In this document: one piece after another, positions 5,679 through 11,867 of the stretch
Layout: every line of letters begins with the position of its first letter
Position numbering within the stretch: position 1 is the stretch's first letter
Origin: a virus
Length of the DNA stretch: 23,997 nt
Reading direction: 5' to 3' (one strand)
IMG/VR virus record: IMGVR_UViG_3300032073_000248
Location: 1 to 23,997 of that record
Notes under the pieces: model-generated
Told to the model about the DNA's origin: nothing
Database searches by the model: none
What the model saw: the letters and a program-made list of their open reading frames with translations, nothing else
Made by a program: the position numbers and the translations under genes

Positions 5679-6342
5679 CAATATTGAATTTATTTCAAGG
5701 GTCGGAACAAGTGATGAAAAAACCTTCAAAGAAGTTATTGTAAATAATGTTTACGAAAGAAAACAGTTTAAAATTAACAAGGGTGAAAGGTGGGTTGACT
5801 TAGGTGGCAACGTTGGTGCTTTTGCTTTAGTTGCTCTTTCTAAAGGTGCTGAGGTAGATATTTACGAGCCAGACCCGTATAATTGCAAGATGATAGAAGA
5901 AAATTTAAAGTTAAATAATTATGATGCAAATATATTCAACAAAGCAGTAGTGGCTAACGACAAAAAGAAAATGAAAATGTATGTAGGTAATGATATGCAA
6001 GTATGGAGAAATTCAGTTTACAAAAATTGGGGTAATCAAAGTTTTAATGTTGATTGCATACACTTCTCAGAAGTTTTAAATGATACTAATTTATGTTGCA
6101 AGATGGATATAGAAGGTGCTGAAATGGATATACTTGAAAACATGAAGTTATTTCCAAAAAAGATGGTTGCTGAATGGAGTTTAGATATAGATACAAACTT
6201 AAACAGGTACAGAAAGATTGTAGACAAATTAAAAGTTTCATATTCAAATTTTGTATATAGTAAATATTTATATAATTTACCAGACGATAAATTACCAACA
6301 AACATTTTTCCAAAAGCAGATAATTTTTATTGTTATGAATAA
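5653..6342 (+). CDS. FkbM-family SAM-dependent methyltransferase, 229 aa
   Basis: The Rossmann motifs are plain. Motif I is VDLGGNVG at residues 48-55, which binds S-adenosylmethionine; the acidic strand end is YEPDP at 71-75 (Glu72 for the ribose); LCCKMDIEGAEMDIL near 147-161 contains the MDIEGAE signature of the FkbM family. FkbM enzymes usually O-methylate hydroxyl groups of sugars or antibiotics rather than bases of ordinary DNA. The gene overlaps ParB by 26 bases and the oxygenase by 8 (ATGAATAA), so the three are coupled. The substrate could be a hydroxylated base, a glycan or a cell-surface sugar; the sequence does not say. The C-terminal 60 residues are Tyr/Asn-rich without motif. 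Confidence 0.8.
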   Translation: MKKIKLSHNNIEFISRVGTSDEKTFKEVIVNNVYERKQFKINKGERWVDLGGNVGAFALVALSKGAEVDIYEPDPYNCKMIEENLKLNNYDANIFNKAVVANDKKKMKMYVGNDMQVWRNSVYKNWGNQSFNVDCIHFSEVLNDTNLCCKMDIEGAEMDILENMKLFPKKMVAEWSLDIDTNLNRYRKIVDKLKVSYSNFVYSKYLYNLPDDKLPTNIFPKADNFYCYE

Positions 6343-7117
6343 AATAGATTTAACACAAATAGAACATCAAACAAAAATTGGCGATATATGCGGACATATA
6401 GAACCGAATATAAAAGAAGATAGTATATTTTACTCAGATGGTGAACCAATAGGATTTTACATTAAAGATATTTCCAAACATTCTGAAAAAGCATCTAAAT
6501 TAGCAGCACTTGCAAATAAAGAATTAAGAAGTAAGAACGTGCCAAAAAGTGTAATGAAACGTTCTTCAGGTTTTGCCGATTCTGAAAATGAAGTATTACA
6601 ATATTCTACAATTATTGGGAGTGTACCCCCTAAGCCACATATGAGAAGACCTTACCCAACAATAAGCAGCGTACATAATGTAAAATCTGCTCAAACGTTT
6701 ATAAAATCTATGTTGTTGCTTTGTAGAGAAAGTGAAGATTTGATAAAAAAAATAACACCAAATGTGTATGAAAATCAAGTTAAATTAATTGAGGAAAACG
6801 TACCTAAAGATTGGAGATTTAGCAAACTATTTACAAGTAGCATATCTAATTATAATATTCCAGCACCTTTTCACAGAGACAATGCAAATATTAAAGGTTG
6901 TGTTAATGTAATTATAGCAAAGAAAAACAACGCTACAGGGGGCAATACAACTGTACCTGATTATGGTGCTACAATGGATAGTTGTGATAATTCAATGCTT
7001 GTTTATCCAGCATGGAGAAATGTTCATGGAGTTACACCAATTGTGCCAACATCAAAAGGTGGTTATAGAAATAGTTTAGTATTTTACCCTTTAGCATCAT
7101 TCAAAAAATATAAGTAA
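6335..7117 (+). CDS. 2-oxoglutarate/Fe(II)-dependent oxygenase-like protein, 260 aa
   Basis: The ATG at 6335 is chosen over the TTG at 6251 because of the 8-base ATGAATAA overlap with the methyltransferase stop. The C-terminal half has the double-stranded beta-helix signature: His180-x-Asp182 (PFHRDNANIKG) and His231 (NVHGVTP) as iron ligands, and Arg245 (GYRNSLVFY) for 2-oxoglutarate, separated by a GGNTTVPDYG strand. Spacing and the V-H-x-V-x-P ending resemble TET/JBP-type and related phage dioxygenases. The N-terminal half is family-specific (SVPPKPHMRRPYPT is distinctive). The reaction would be hydroxylation of a nucleic-acid base, protein or small molecule. A role in DNA modification is inferred from the neighbours; TerS starts in its last codon (TAATG). 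Confidence 0.7.
   Translation: MNKIDLTQIEHQTKIGDICGHIEPNIKEDSIFYSDGEPIGFYIKDISKHSEKASKLAALANKELRSKNVPKSVMKRSSGFADSENEVLQYSTIIGSVPPKPHMRRPYPTISSVHNVKSAQTFIKSMLLLCRESEDLIKKITPNVYENQVKLIEENVPKDWRFSKLFTSSISNYNIPAPFHRDNANIKGCVNVIIAKKNNATGGNTTVPDYGATMDSCDNSMLVYPAWRNVHGVTPIVPTSKGGYRNSLVFYPLASFKKYK
6674..6703 (+). promoter_or_regulatory. Weak fourth match to the candidate phage promoter (inside oxygenase gene)
   Basis: AAACGTTTATA at 6693-6703 is identical to the second half of the motifs at 8757 and 17788. CATAAT (6674-6679) sits at the same 13-base spacing where those have TATAAC (4 of 6 bases). It lies within coding DNA (QTFIKS), so it may be chance. If real, it would drive terS and terL. Confidence 0.2.
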
Positions 7118-7464
7118 TGGCAAACGAACAAAATATAAAAAAACACGAATTTAAAAAAGGTCAAAGCGGTAATCCAAAAGGAAGGCCAAAAGGAAGTTTG
7201 AACAGAAGCACAATAGCTCGAAGATGGTTAGAAGCCACAAGGAAAGGAAAGAACCCTATTACAGGAGAAGAGGAGATTTTAACACAAGAAGACGTTATTA
7301 CATTAGCTTTAATACGTAAAGCAATGGAAGGTGATGTAGCAGCATACAAAGCATTAATGGACTCAGGTTATGGAACAGCAAAAGACACTGTAGATATTAA
7401 TACAAATAATGTTGGTTTTGATTTTGATGAAATGATGAAGAAGTTAAGCAATAATGCTAAATGA
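7117..7464 (+). CDS. terS: Terminase small subunit (DUF5681-type N-terminus), 115 aa
   Basis: Residues about 13-30 read KKGQSGNPKGRPKGSLNRS, the DNA-binding-like KGxSGNPKGRPKG motif of DUF5681 proteins found at the front of Bacteroidota phage terminase operons. A helical region follows (DVITLALIRKAMEGDVAAYKALMDSGYG) resembling the oligomer core of small terminases, then an acidic end (DFDEMMKKLSN). The small subunit recognises the packaging site and loads the large subunit. The start shares TAATG with the oxygenase stop, and the last 11 bases overlap terL. Direct adjacency to the large subunit makes the call solid. Confidence 0.8.
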   Translation: MANEQNIKKHEFKKGQSGNPKGRPKGSLNRSTIARRWLEATRKGKNPITGEEEILTQEDVITLALIRKAMEGDVAAYKALMDSGYGTAKDTVDINTNNVGFDFDEMMKKLSNNAK

Positions 7465-8656
7465 AAAGTTTAATATATTTCCTAACAATACAAGATACTA
7501 TTTACTAACTGGTGGTCGTGGTTCTGGAAAATCATTTGCAGTTGCTTTAAATACTCTTGTTCTTTCTTTTGATAATAAATGTCAGCATAAGATATTATTT
7601 ACAAGATATACATTAAGGTCAGCATCTATTTCTATAATACCAGAATTTAAGGAAAAGATAGAGTTAATGGAATGGGAGAATTTATTTCATATAACCAACA
7701 ATGAAATAACTAATCTTGAAACTGGTAGTAAGATTTTATTTAGAGGTATTAAAACAAGTTCAGGAGACCAGACAGCAAATCTTAAATCGTTACAAGGTAT
7801 AACAACTTGGATAATAGATGAAGCTGAGGAAATGGTTGATGAAGATATTTTTGATAAAATAGATTTTTCAGTTAGACAAAAAGGTGCAAAAAACAGGGTT
7901 GTAATGATTATGAACCCCTCAACAAAAGAGCATTGGATTTATCAAAGGTTTTATGAGAATTCAGGAGTGCAAGCTGGTTACTCTGGAATAAAAGGAGAAA
8001 CAACGTATTGTCATTCTACTTACTTAGATAATGTAGAACATCTTTCAGAAAGTTATCTAAATAGAATCAATGAAATGAAACAACGTAGACCTCAAAGATA
8101 TAAACACACTATTGAGGGTGCTTGGTTAGAAAAAGCTGAGGGGGTTATATTTACTGATTGGAGCATTGGAGAATTTAAACAAGTAGGCAAAGTTGTTTAT
8201 GGCCAAGATTATGGTTTTAGCAATGACCCCTCAACATTAGTTAAAACGAGCATAGACAAAGAAAATAAGGTTATTTATATTCAACTATGTTTCTATCAAA
8301 CTAAATTAACTACAAGCGAGATATTACAACTAAATAAAAAGTTTGCAGCAGATAATTTAATAGTAGGTGATTCAGCAGAACCAAGATTAATAACAGAACT
8401 CAGCAGAGATTGTAATGTTGTACCAGCTATCAAAGGTCAAGGTTCAATAACATTTGGTATTAGTTTACTTCAAGATTATGATTTAGTAATAACTGAAGAT
8501 AGCACAGAACTAATTAAAGAGTTAAATAATTATTGTTGGTTAGAAAAGAAATCACAAACACCAGTAGATAACTTTAACCACGCTATTGATGCGTTGAGGT
8601 ATGCAGTTAGTTATCAATTACAGAATCCAAATTTAGGAGAATATCATATTTATTAA
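7454..8656 (+). CDS. terL: Terminase large subunit (ATPase-nuclease), 400 aa
   Basis: The ATPase domain has Walker A GGRGSGKS at residues 20-27 and Walker B WIIDEAEE at 119-126, with Glu123 as the catalytic acid, then VVMIMNPSTKEHW as the coupling motif. The nuclease domain is RNase-H-like: Asp252 (YGQDYGFSNDPSTL), Asp306 (IVGDSAEP) and Asp379 (NHAIDALRYAV) form the metal site. The layout fits the Terminase_3/PBSX type. It translocates DNA into the prohead and cuts the genome ends. At 400 residues it is compact but complete. The start overlaps terS by 11 bases. A 135-base intergenic region follows, ending the packaging block. Confidence 0.95.
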   Translation: MLNEKFNIFPNNTRYYLLTGGRGSGKSFAVALNTLVLSFDNKCQHKILFTRYTLRSASISIIPEFKEKIELMEWENLFHITNNEITNLETGSKILFRGIKTSSGDQTANLKSLQGITTWIIDEAEEMVDEDIFDKIDFSVRQKGAKNRVVMIMNPSTKEHWIYQRFYENSGVQAGYSGIKGETTYCHSTYLDNVEHLSESYLNRINEMKQRRPQRYKHTIEGAWLEKAEGVIFTDWSIGEFKQVGKVVYGQDYGFSNDPSTLVKTSIDKENKVIYIQLCFYQTKLTTSEILQLNKKFAADNLIVGDSAEPRLITELSRDCNVVPAIKGQGSITFGISLLQDYDLVITEDSTELIKELNNYCWLEKKSQTPVDNFNHAIDALRYAVSYQLQNPNLGEYHIY

Positions 8657-8664
8657 TATATTTG
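8657..8664 (+). promoter_or_regulatory. Possible host-type -7 element TATATTTG just after terL
   Basis: TATATTTG matches the Bacteroidota -7 consensus TAnnTTTG and lies directly behind the terL stop. No clear TTG element is visible 17-23 bases upstream, so the promoter is weakly supported. A second TATATTTG lies at 8747-8754. Confidence 0.2.
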
Positions 8665-8668
8665 TTAT

Positions 8669-8704
8669 AGCAAAATAACGGAATCGGGTCCTAACTATTT
8701 TGTT
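8669..8704 (+). other. Inverted repeat after terL, possible small RNA fold or packaging site
   Basis: AGCAAAATA (8669-8677) pairs with TATTTTGTT (8696-8704): nine pairs including one G-T wobble, with an 18-base loop. The loop holds CGGAATCGGGTCC, richer in G+C than the surroundings, with a short internal GGA/TCC pair. With the terminator at 8709-8747 it could form a small RNA of roughly 75-80 bases. Alternatively the GC patch beside terL could be part of a cos or pac site. Confidence 0.3.
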
Positions 8705-8708
8705 TCAT

Positions 8709-8747
8709 AAAAAAGGTAGTCGGCAAAAGAGCGTTACCTTTTTTTTT
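8709..8747 (+). terminator. Rho-independent terminator after terL
   Basis: AAAAAAGGTA (8709-8718) pairs with TACCTTTTTT (8735-8744), a 10-bp stem with a 16-base loop, followed by the rest of a nine-T run (8739-8747). The A and T arms would let it work in both directions. It separates the packaging block from the tail module. Confidence 0.6.
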
Positions 8748-8756
8748 ATATTTGTA

Positions 8757-8791
8757 TATAACGATTCACTAATTTAAACGTTTATATATAA
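8757..8791 (+). promoter_or_regulatory. Candidate phage late promoter before the tail module
   Basis: TATAAC (8757-8762), 13 bases, then AAACGTTTATA (8776-8786), the same architecture as 17788-17817 and near-identical to 4371-4405. Reading TATAAC as -35 and TTTATA as -10 gives an 18-base spacer. The second half contains the perfect palindrome TAAACGTTTA (8775-8784), which could instead be an operator. The ATG at 8792 follows so closely that the transcript might be leaderless. Confidence 0.5.
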
Positions 8792-9463
8792 ATGAAGCTA
8801 ACTATTAATATACCAGAAACACTTAATGAGGTTACTTTAAAGCAATACCAAAAGTGGTTAAAGATTGCTGAGGGTAAAGAACTGGATTCATTTCTACAAC
8901 AAAAGATGGTAGAGATATTTTGTAATATACCACTTAAACAAGTATTACAAATTAAAGCATCTGATATAAACAACATCTGCGAAGAACTTACAAAACTATT
9001 TAATAATGAACCTAAATTTATAGATAGGTTTACAATGAATGATAAAGAGTTTGGTTTTATACCAAAGCTGGATGATATTTCTTTTGGTGAATACGTTGAT
9101 TTAGATACATACCTTGCAGATTGGGAGCTGATGCACAAAGCAATTGGTGTTTTATATAGGCCAATAACATACAAGAAGAAGAAGCAATACTTAATAGAAG
9201 ATTATGAAAGTTCTGATAAATACGATATGTCAGAAACAACTTTAGATATTGTATTTGGTTCAATTGTTTTTTTTTACAGTTTAAGAAACGAATTACAGAA
9301 AACTATCCTGAGTTATTTAGCAACACAACAGGAGATAGAGCTACCTCAGCATCTGCGGGATTCTCTGCAAAGTGGGGCTGGTATCAATCTATCTACGGAC
9401 TTACTATGGGGAACATTCTTAAATACAATCAAATTACCAAATCAAAACTACACACCTGTTTAA
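8792..9463 (+). CDS. Tail assembly chaperone-like protein, G-type (unshifted), 223 aa
   Basis: It is the first gene of the tail module. The N-terminus (MKLTINIPETLNEVTLKQYQ) starts with a strand and helix typical of Bacteroidota phage chaperone-like proteins; FGFIPKLDDISFGEYVDLDTYL and MHKAIGVLYRPITYK follow. A hydrophobic helix (LDIVFGSIVFFYSLRNEL) sits at the frameshift site, and the unshifted frame ends with SLQSGAGINLSTDLLWGTF and LPNQNYTPV. Lambda G/GT-like chaperones coat the tape measure before tube assembly; the match here is by position and frameshift architecture, not by residues. The longer form made by shifting is listed separately. The start ATG is five bases after the candidate late promoter core. 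Confidence 0.6.
   Translation: MKLTINIPETLNEVTLKQYQKWLKIAEGKELDSFLQQKMVEIFCNIPLKQVLQIKASDINNICEELTKLFNNEPKFIDRFTMNDKEFGFIPKLDDISFGEYVDLDTYLADWELMHKAIGVLYRPITYKKKKQYLIEDYESSDKYDMSETTLDIVFGSIVFFYSLRNELQKTILSYLATQQEIELPQHLRDSLQSGAGINLSTDLLWGTFLNTIKLPNQNYTPV
9267..9275 (+). other. Slippery T9 site for probable -1 ribosomal frameshift
   Basis: Nine T's (9267-9275) are read in the zero frame as GTT-TTT-TTT-TAC. Bases 9268-9274 form the heptamer T-TTT-TTT, an ideal X-XXY-YYZ site. After slippage the next codon is TTA at 9274. The -1 frame is open from 9220 to the TGA at 9529-9531. Confidence 0.65.
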
Positions 9464-9531
9464 TGCATTTAGCATTTGAAAAGGATAAATATGAATTAGA
9501 ACAACAGATATTAAAAAGAAGCCAACGATGA
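9274..9531 (+). CDS. -1 frame extension of the tail chaperone (GT-type C-terminal domain), 85 codons
   Basis: This frame overlaps the end of the 223-aa gene and has no convincing start of its own; it becomes coding by a -1 shift at the T9 run. It reads FKKRITENYPELF, SAGFSAKWGWYQSIYGL, KYNQITKSKLHTCLMHL, AFEKDKYELEQQILKRSQR. The KWGWYQSIY block with a following helix and FEKDK end is a pattern I know from proteins at this place in other Bacteroidota phages. Its TGA forms ATGA with the next gene (9528), independent evidence that it is translated. The full shifted product would be about 246 residues: 161 shared plus 85 unique. Confidence 0.65.
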   Translation, partial: LQFKKRITENYPELFSNTTGDRATSASAGFSAKWGWYQSIYGLTMGNILKYNQITKSKLHTCLMHLAFEKDKYELEQQILKRSQR

Positions 9532-9794
9532 CAAAGCAAGATATATTAGAAGAATTAACAGAACGTAATTTATTAATTGAGAATGAACACATAATTTTAG
9601 TTGATGGTTTTGAAGAGGCTTTTTTAGGTATTACAGCTAACAATCCAATACAAGCAATTTACGATTATTGGATATGTTTAGATTTATTAATACAACGTGA
9701 TAATATGGATTTTGATGATGCTATTGATTCTCTTAATGAATTTATAGAACAAGATTTAGGTAATCATACACCACGATATATTAAAATAATATGA
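9528..9794 (+). CDS. Conserved small phage protein, 88 aa
   Basis: The start shares ATGA with the stop of the -1 frame and the end shares ATGA with the next gene. The sequence contains ILVDGFEEAFLGITANN, AIYDYWICLDLLIQRDNMDFDD and FIEQDLGNHTPRYI. This is the arrangement of a common phage hypothetical family (short strand DGFE.AFIG, AIYDY..C, then N..GA..G..TP) that occurs in many phages. The protein is acidic. A role in virion assembly or DNA handling has not been shown to my knowledge. Its placement behind the chaperone suggests the late operon. Confidence 0.65.
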   Translation: MTKQDILEELTERNLLIENEHIILVDGFEEAFLGITANNPIQAIYDYWICLDLLIQRDNMDFDDAIDSLNEFIEQDLGNHTPRYIKII

Positions 9795-10246
9795 ATAGTT
9801 TTTATAACATAATAGATAAAATAAAAGAAGTAATTGCAGCAGAACCATTTAACAATGAAATATCATTTGGTGATATTGCTGATATTGATTTAAAGAAGCA
9901 AAGTTTGTTTCCGTTAGCACACGTAATGATTAACAATAGTACAATAAATAACAATTATGTAACTTTTAACATTACTATTTTCTTTATGGATTTAGTTGAT
10001 ATTAGCAATGAGCAAACAAACGATTTATTTAGAGGTAATGATAATAGGCAAGATATATTAAATACTCAATTAGCATTAGCCACAAGAGTTATGCGAGTTT
10101 TACAAAAAAGTGATTTATATAGAGATAAGTTTGAAGTAATTGATACTGCAAGTTGTGAACCTTTCACAGAAAGATTTGATAATATGCTTGCTGGCTGGGC
10201 TGTTACTTTTAATGCTGGTACTAAAGATGAAATGACTTACTGTTAA
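9791..10246 (+). CDS. Tail completion / tail terminator-like protein, 151 aa
   Basis: The start shares ATGA and the end shares TAATG with its neighbours. Conserved landmarks are SFYNIIDKIKEVI at the start, DIDLKKQSLFPLAHVMI, FNITIFFMDLVDIS, GNDNRQDILNTQLALATRV and SCEPFTERFDNMLAGWAVTF. This pattern is familiar from Bacteroidota phages at the same place, before an HK97-gp10-like gene. Alternating strands and helices plus location fit a tail-terminator or head-tail joining protein that caps the tail tube. The assignment is by synteny; no catalytic motif is present. Confidence 0.55.
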   Translation: MNSFYNIIDKIKEVIAAEPFNNEISFGDIADIDLKKQSLFPLAHVMINNSTINNNYVTFNITIFFMDLVDISNEQTNDLFRGNDNRQDILNTQLALATRVMRVLQKSDLYRDKFEVIDTASCEPFTERFDNMLAGWAVTFNAGTKDEMTYC

Positions 10247-10725
10247 TGGGAAAGTTTCAAGAAGCATTAGAGAAATACGCTAAGTACGTTATACAACAGT
10301 CAAGGAGCAACCTAACTAAAAAGAAAAATAACGCATCTAAACAACTATATAATAGTTTAGAGTATAAAATTAAAGGTGATAAAGTTTCGTTTCTTAGTGA
10401 GAAGTATGGAGAGTTTATAGATAAAGGTGTTAAGGGTTCAAAAACAACATATCCAGAAAGTTCAGCAAGTCCATTTAAATACACTACTAAACAACCACCA
10501 AGTTCAGTATTTGATAAGTGGAGTATAAGAAAGGGAATAGCACCAAGAGATAGTAAAGGAAGATTTATTAAAAGGCAATCATTAAATTTTTTAATTGCAA
10601 GAAGTATTAAAAGCAAAGGTATTAGAGCAACATTATTTTTTACAAAACCATTTGAACGTGGTTTAGATTTATACGGAGATGAAATAGTTGCTGGTTATTT
10701 AGAAGATAATTTAAAAACACAATGA
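10246..10725 (+). CDS. HK97 gp10-like neck / head-tail connector protein, 159 aa
   Basis: It begins with a helical, basic stretch (FQEALEKYAKYVIQQSRSNLTKKK), then LYNSLEYKI and SFLSEKYGEFIDKGVKGSKTTYP, with YGEF.D.GVKG typical of gp10-like proteins. A PFKYTTKQPPSSVFDKWS linker, RGKAP-like GIAPRDSKGRFI and a C-terminal FFTKPFERGLDL follow. Members of this group bridge the head and tail. Size (150-170 aa), order after the tail terminator-like gene, and TAATG start overlap support the call. Its last four bases are the ATGA of the next gene. Confidence 0.65.
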   Translation: MGKFQEALEKYAKYVIQQSRSNLTKKKNNASKQLYNSLEYKIKGDKVSFLSEKYGEFIDKGVKGSKTTYPESSASPFKYTTKQPPSSVFDKWSIRKGIAPRDSKGRFIKRQSLNFLIARSIKSKGIRATLFFTKPFERGLDLYGDEIVAGYLEDNLKTQ

Positions 10726-11867
10726 GTACAATAATTAGAACAAGAAGCCCATTTTTTATAAGAACGCCACAAGAAGCAGATAGTAGTTTAAGTTACTTTC
10801 AAATTAACATAACTGTGTTTGGTGGTTTAAGTACATCAACAGAAGTTTGTGATGATTTATATGCTACCTATGCACTACAAAAAAAACCATTAGGAGCTGA
10901 AAACTCTGTTACTGTAGATATTAGTGAAATAGTAAACGACCATATAGAACAAATATTTACTGGTACTTATTCTGCATCTTCAGCAACAAGTTCTATTTGG
11001 GTAACTGTAGCAACTTCAGCAAGGCAATCAGATGGCACTGTAATTGGTTCTGTAACATCAAATACTTACTTAGCGCAAGAAGGATATAATAAATTTAAAG
11101 AAGGAGTTAACTACACAACGGAACCTATTGCAATGATAACAGGCACTCATTTTGAATATCATAAAGGAAGCACACTAACAATTCCAATAAACGTTGAAAG
11201 AGTAAGCCAAGTTGAATGGATAGGCAGTAATGGTGTTTCAGTTAGAACAGATACATTTACTGATAATTTAAATCAAAATCAAAAAATACAATTTGCTCAA
11301 TTAACAGCAACAGATGTTAAAGACATTGCAAGAGTTAAAATTACTTATGACACATCAAGTTTTACTACAATTTACACAACAAGAATTGAAGAATGTAAAT
11401 ATCCTGTAAATAAAATAACATTTGTAAATAGGTGGGGAGCAATGCAAGATTTATTCTTTTTTAAAAAATCTGTAGATAGTTTAGAAAACAGAAGCGAGAA
11501 CTTTAATAGAAGCATATTTGAAGCAAGAGCAGTACATCTTGACCCACCTGAAGAAGTTGGCCAAGATTGTCAAGAATCTTTAACATTTAATACTTACTCA
11601 ACCACAGCACACGCGAAGAAAACATTTAATGCAAACGCAACTGAAAGTGTTTTATTAAATAGTGGCTTTGTCAATGAATTAATGAATCCATTTTTTGAGG
11701 AGCTAATGGTTAGTGAGTACATCTGGTTAACTGATTCAAGTGCTAACATATATCCAGTTAATTTAAAAGAAAGCTCATTTACTAAAAAAACAAGTTTAAA
11801 TGATAGATTAATAAACTACACAATGAGTTTTGAAAAAGCATTTGATTTAGTAAATAATATTAGATAA
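10722..11867 (+). CDS. Tail structural protein, strand-rich, 381 aa
   Basis: The protein begins RSPFFIRTPQEADSSLSYFQ and is dominated by Ser/Thr-rich alternating strands. Landmarks are VTVDISEIVNDHIEQIF, YHKGSTLTIPINVE, RIEECKYPVNKITFVNRWGA with MQDLFFFKKS, and a C-terminal LINYTMSFEKAFDLVNNIR. These recur in similarly placed Bacteroidota phage proteins that are probably virion components, but the precise role (tail tip, baseplate or sheath-like protein) is unknown. It lies between the gp10-like gene and the tail-tip protein, with ATGA and TAATG junctions. No signal peptide or membrane segment. Confidence 0.6.
   Translation: MSTIIRTRSPFFIRTPQEADSSLSYFQINITVFGGLSTSTEVCDDLYATYALQKKPLGAENSVTVDISEIVNDHIEQIFTGTYSASSATSSIWVTVATSARQSDGTVIGSVTSNTYLAQEGYNKFKEGVNYTTEPIAMITGTHFEYHKGSTLTIPINVERVSQVEWIGSNGVSVRTDTFTDNLNQNQKIQFAQLTATDVKDIARVKITYDTSSFTTIYTTRIEECKYPVNKITFVNRWGAMQDLFFFKKSVDSLENRSENFNRSIFEARAVHLDPPEEVGQDCQESLTFNTYSTTAHAKKTFNANATESVLLNSGFVNELMNPFFEELMVSEYIWLTDSSANIYPVNLKESSFTKKTSLNDRLINYTMSFEKAFDLVNNIR

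Noticed and set aside
5653-6342. Reading the FkbM gene as a DNA base methylase
   Set aside because: It lacks the DPPY/NPPY or PC catalytic motifs of DNA methylases; the MDIEGAE signature points to the FkbM family.
8782-9174. 130-aa minus-strand ORF opposite the chaperone gene
   Set aside because: Antisense shadow overlapping the proposed promoter; composition not protein-like.
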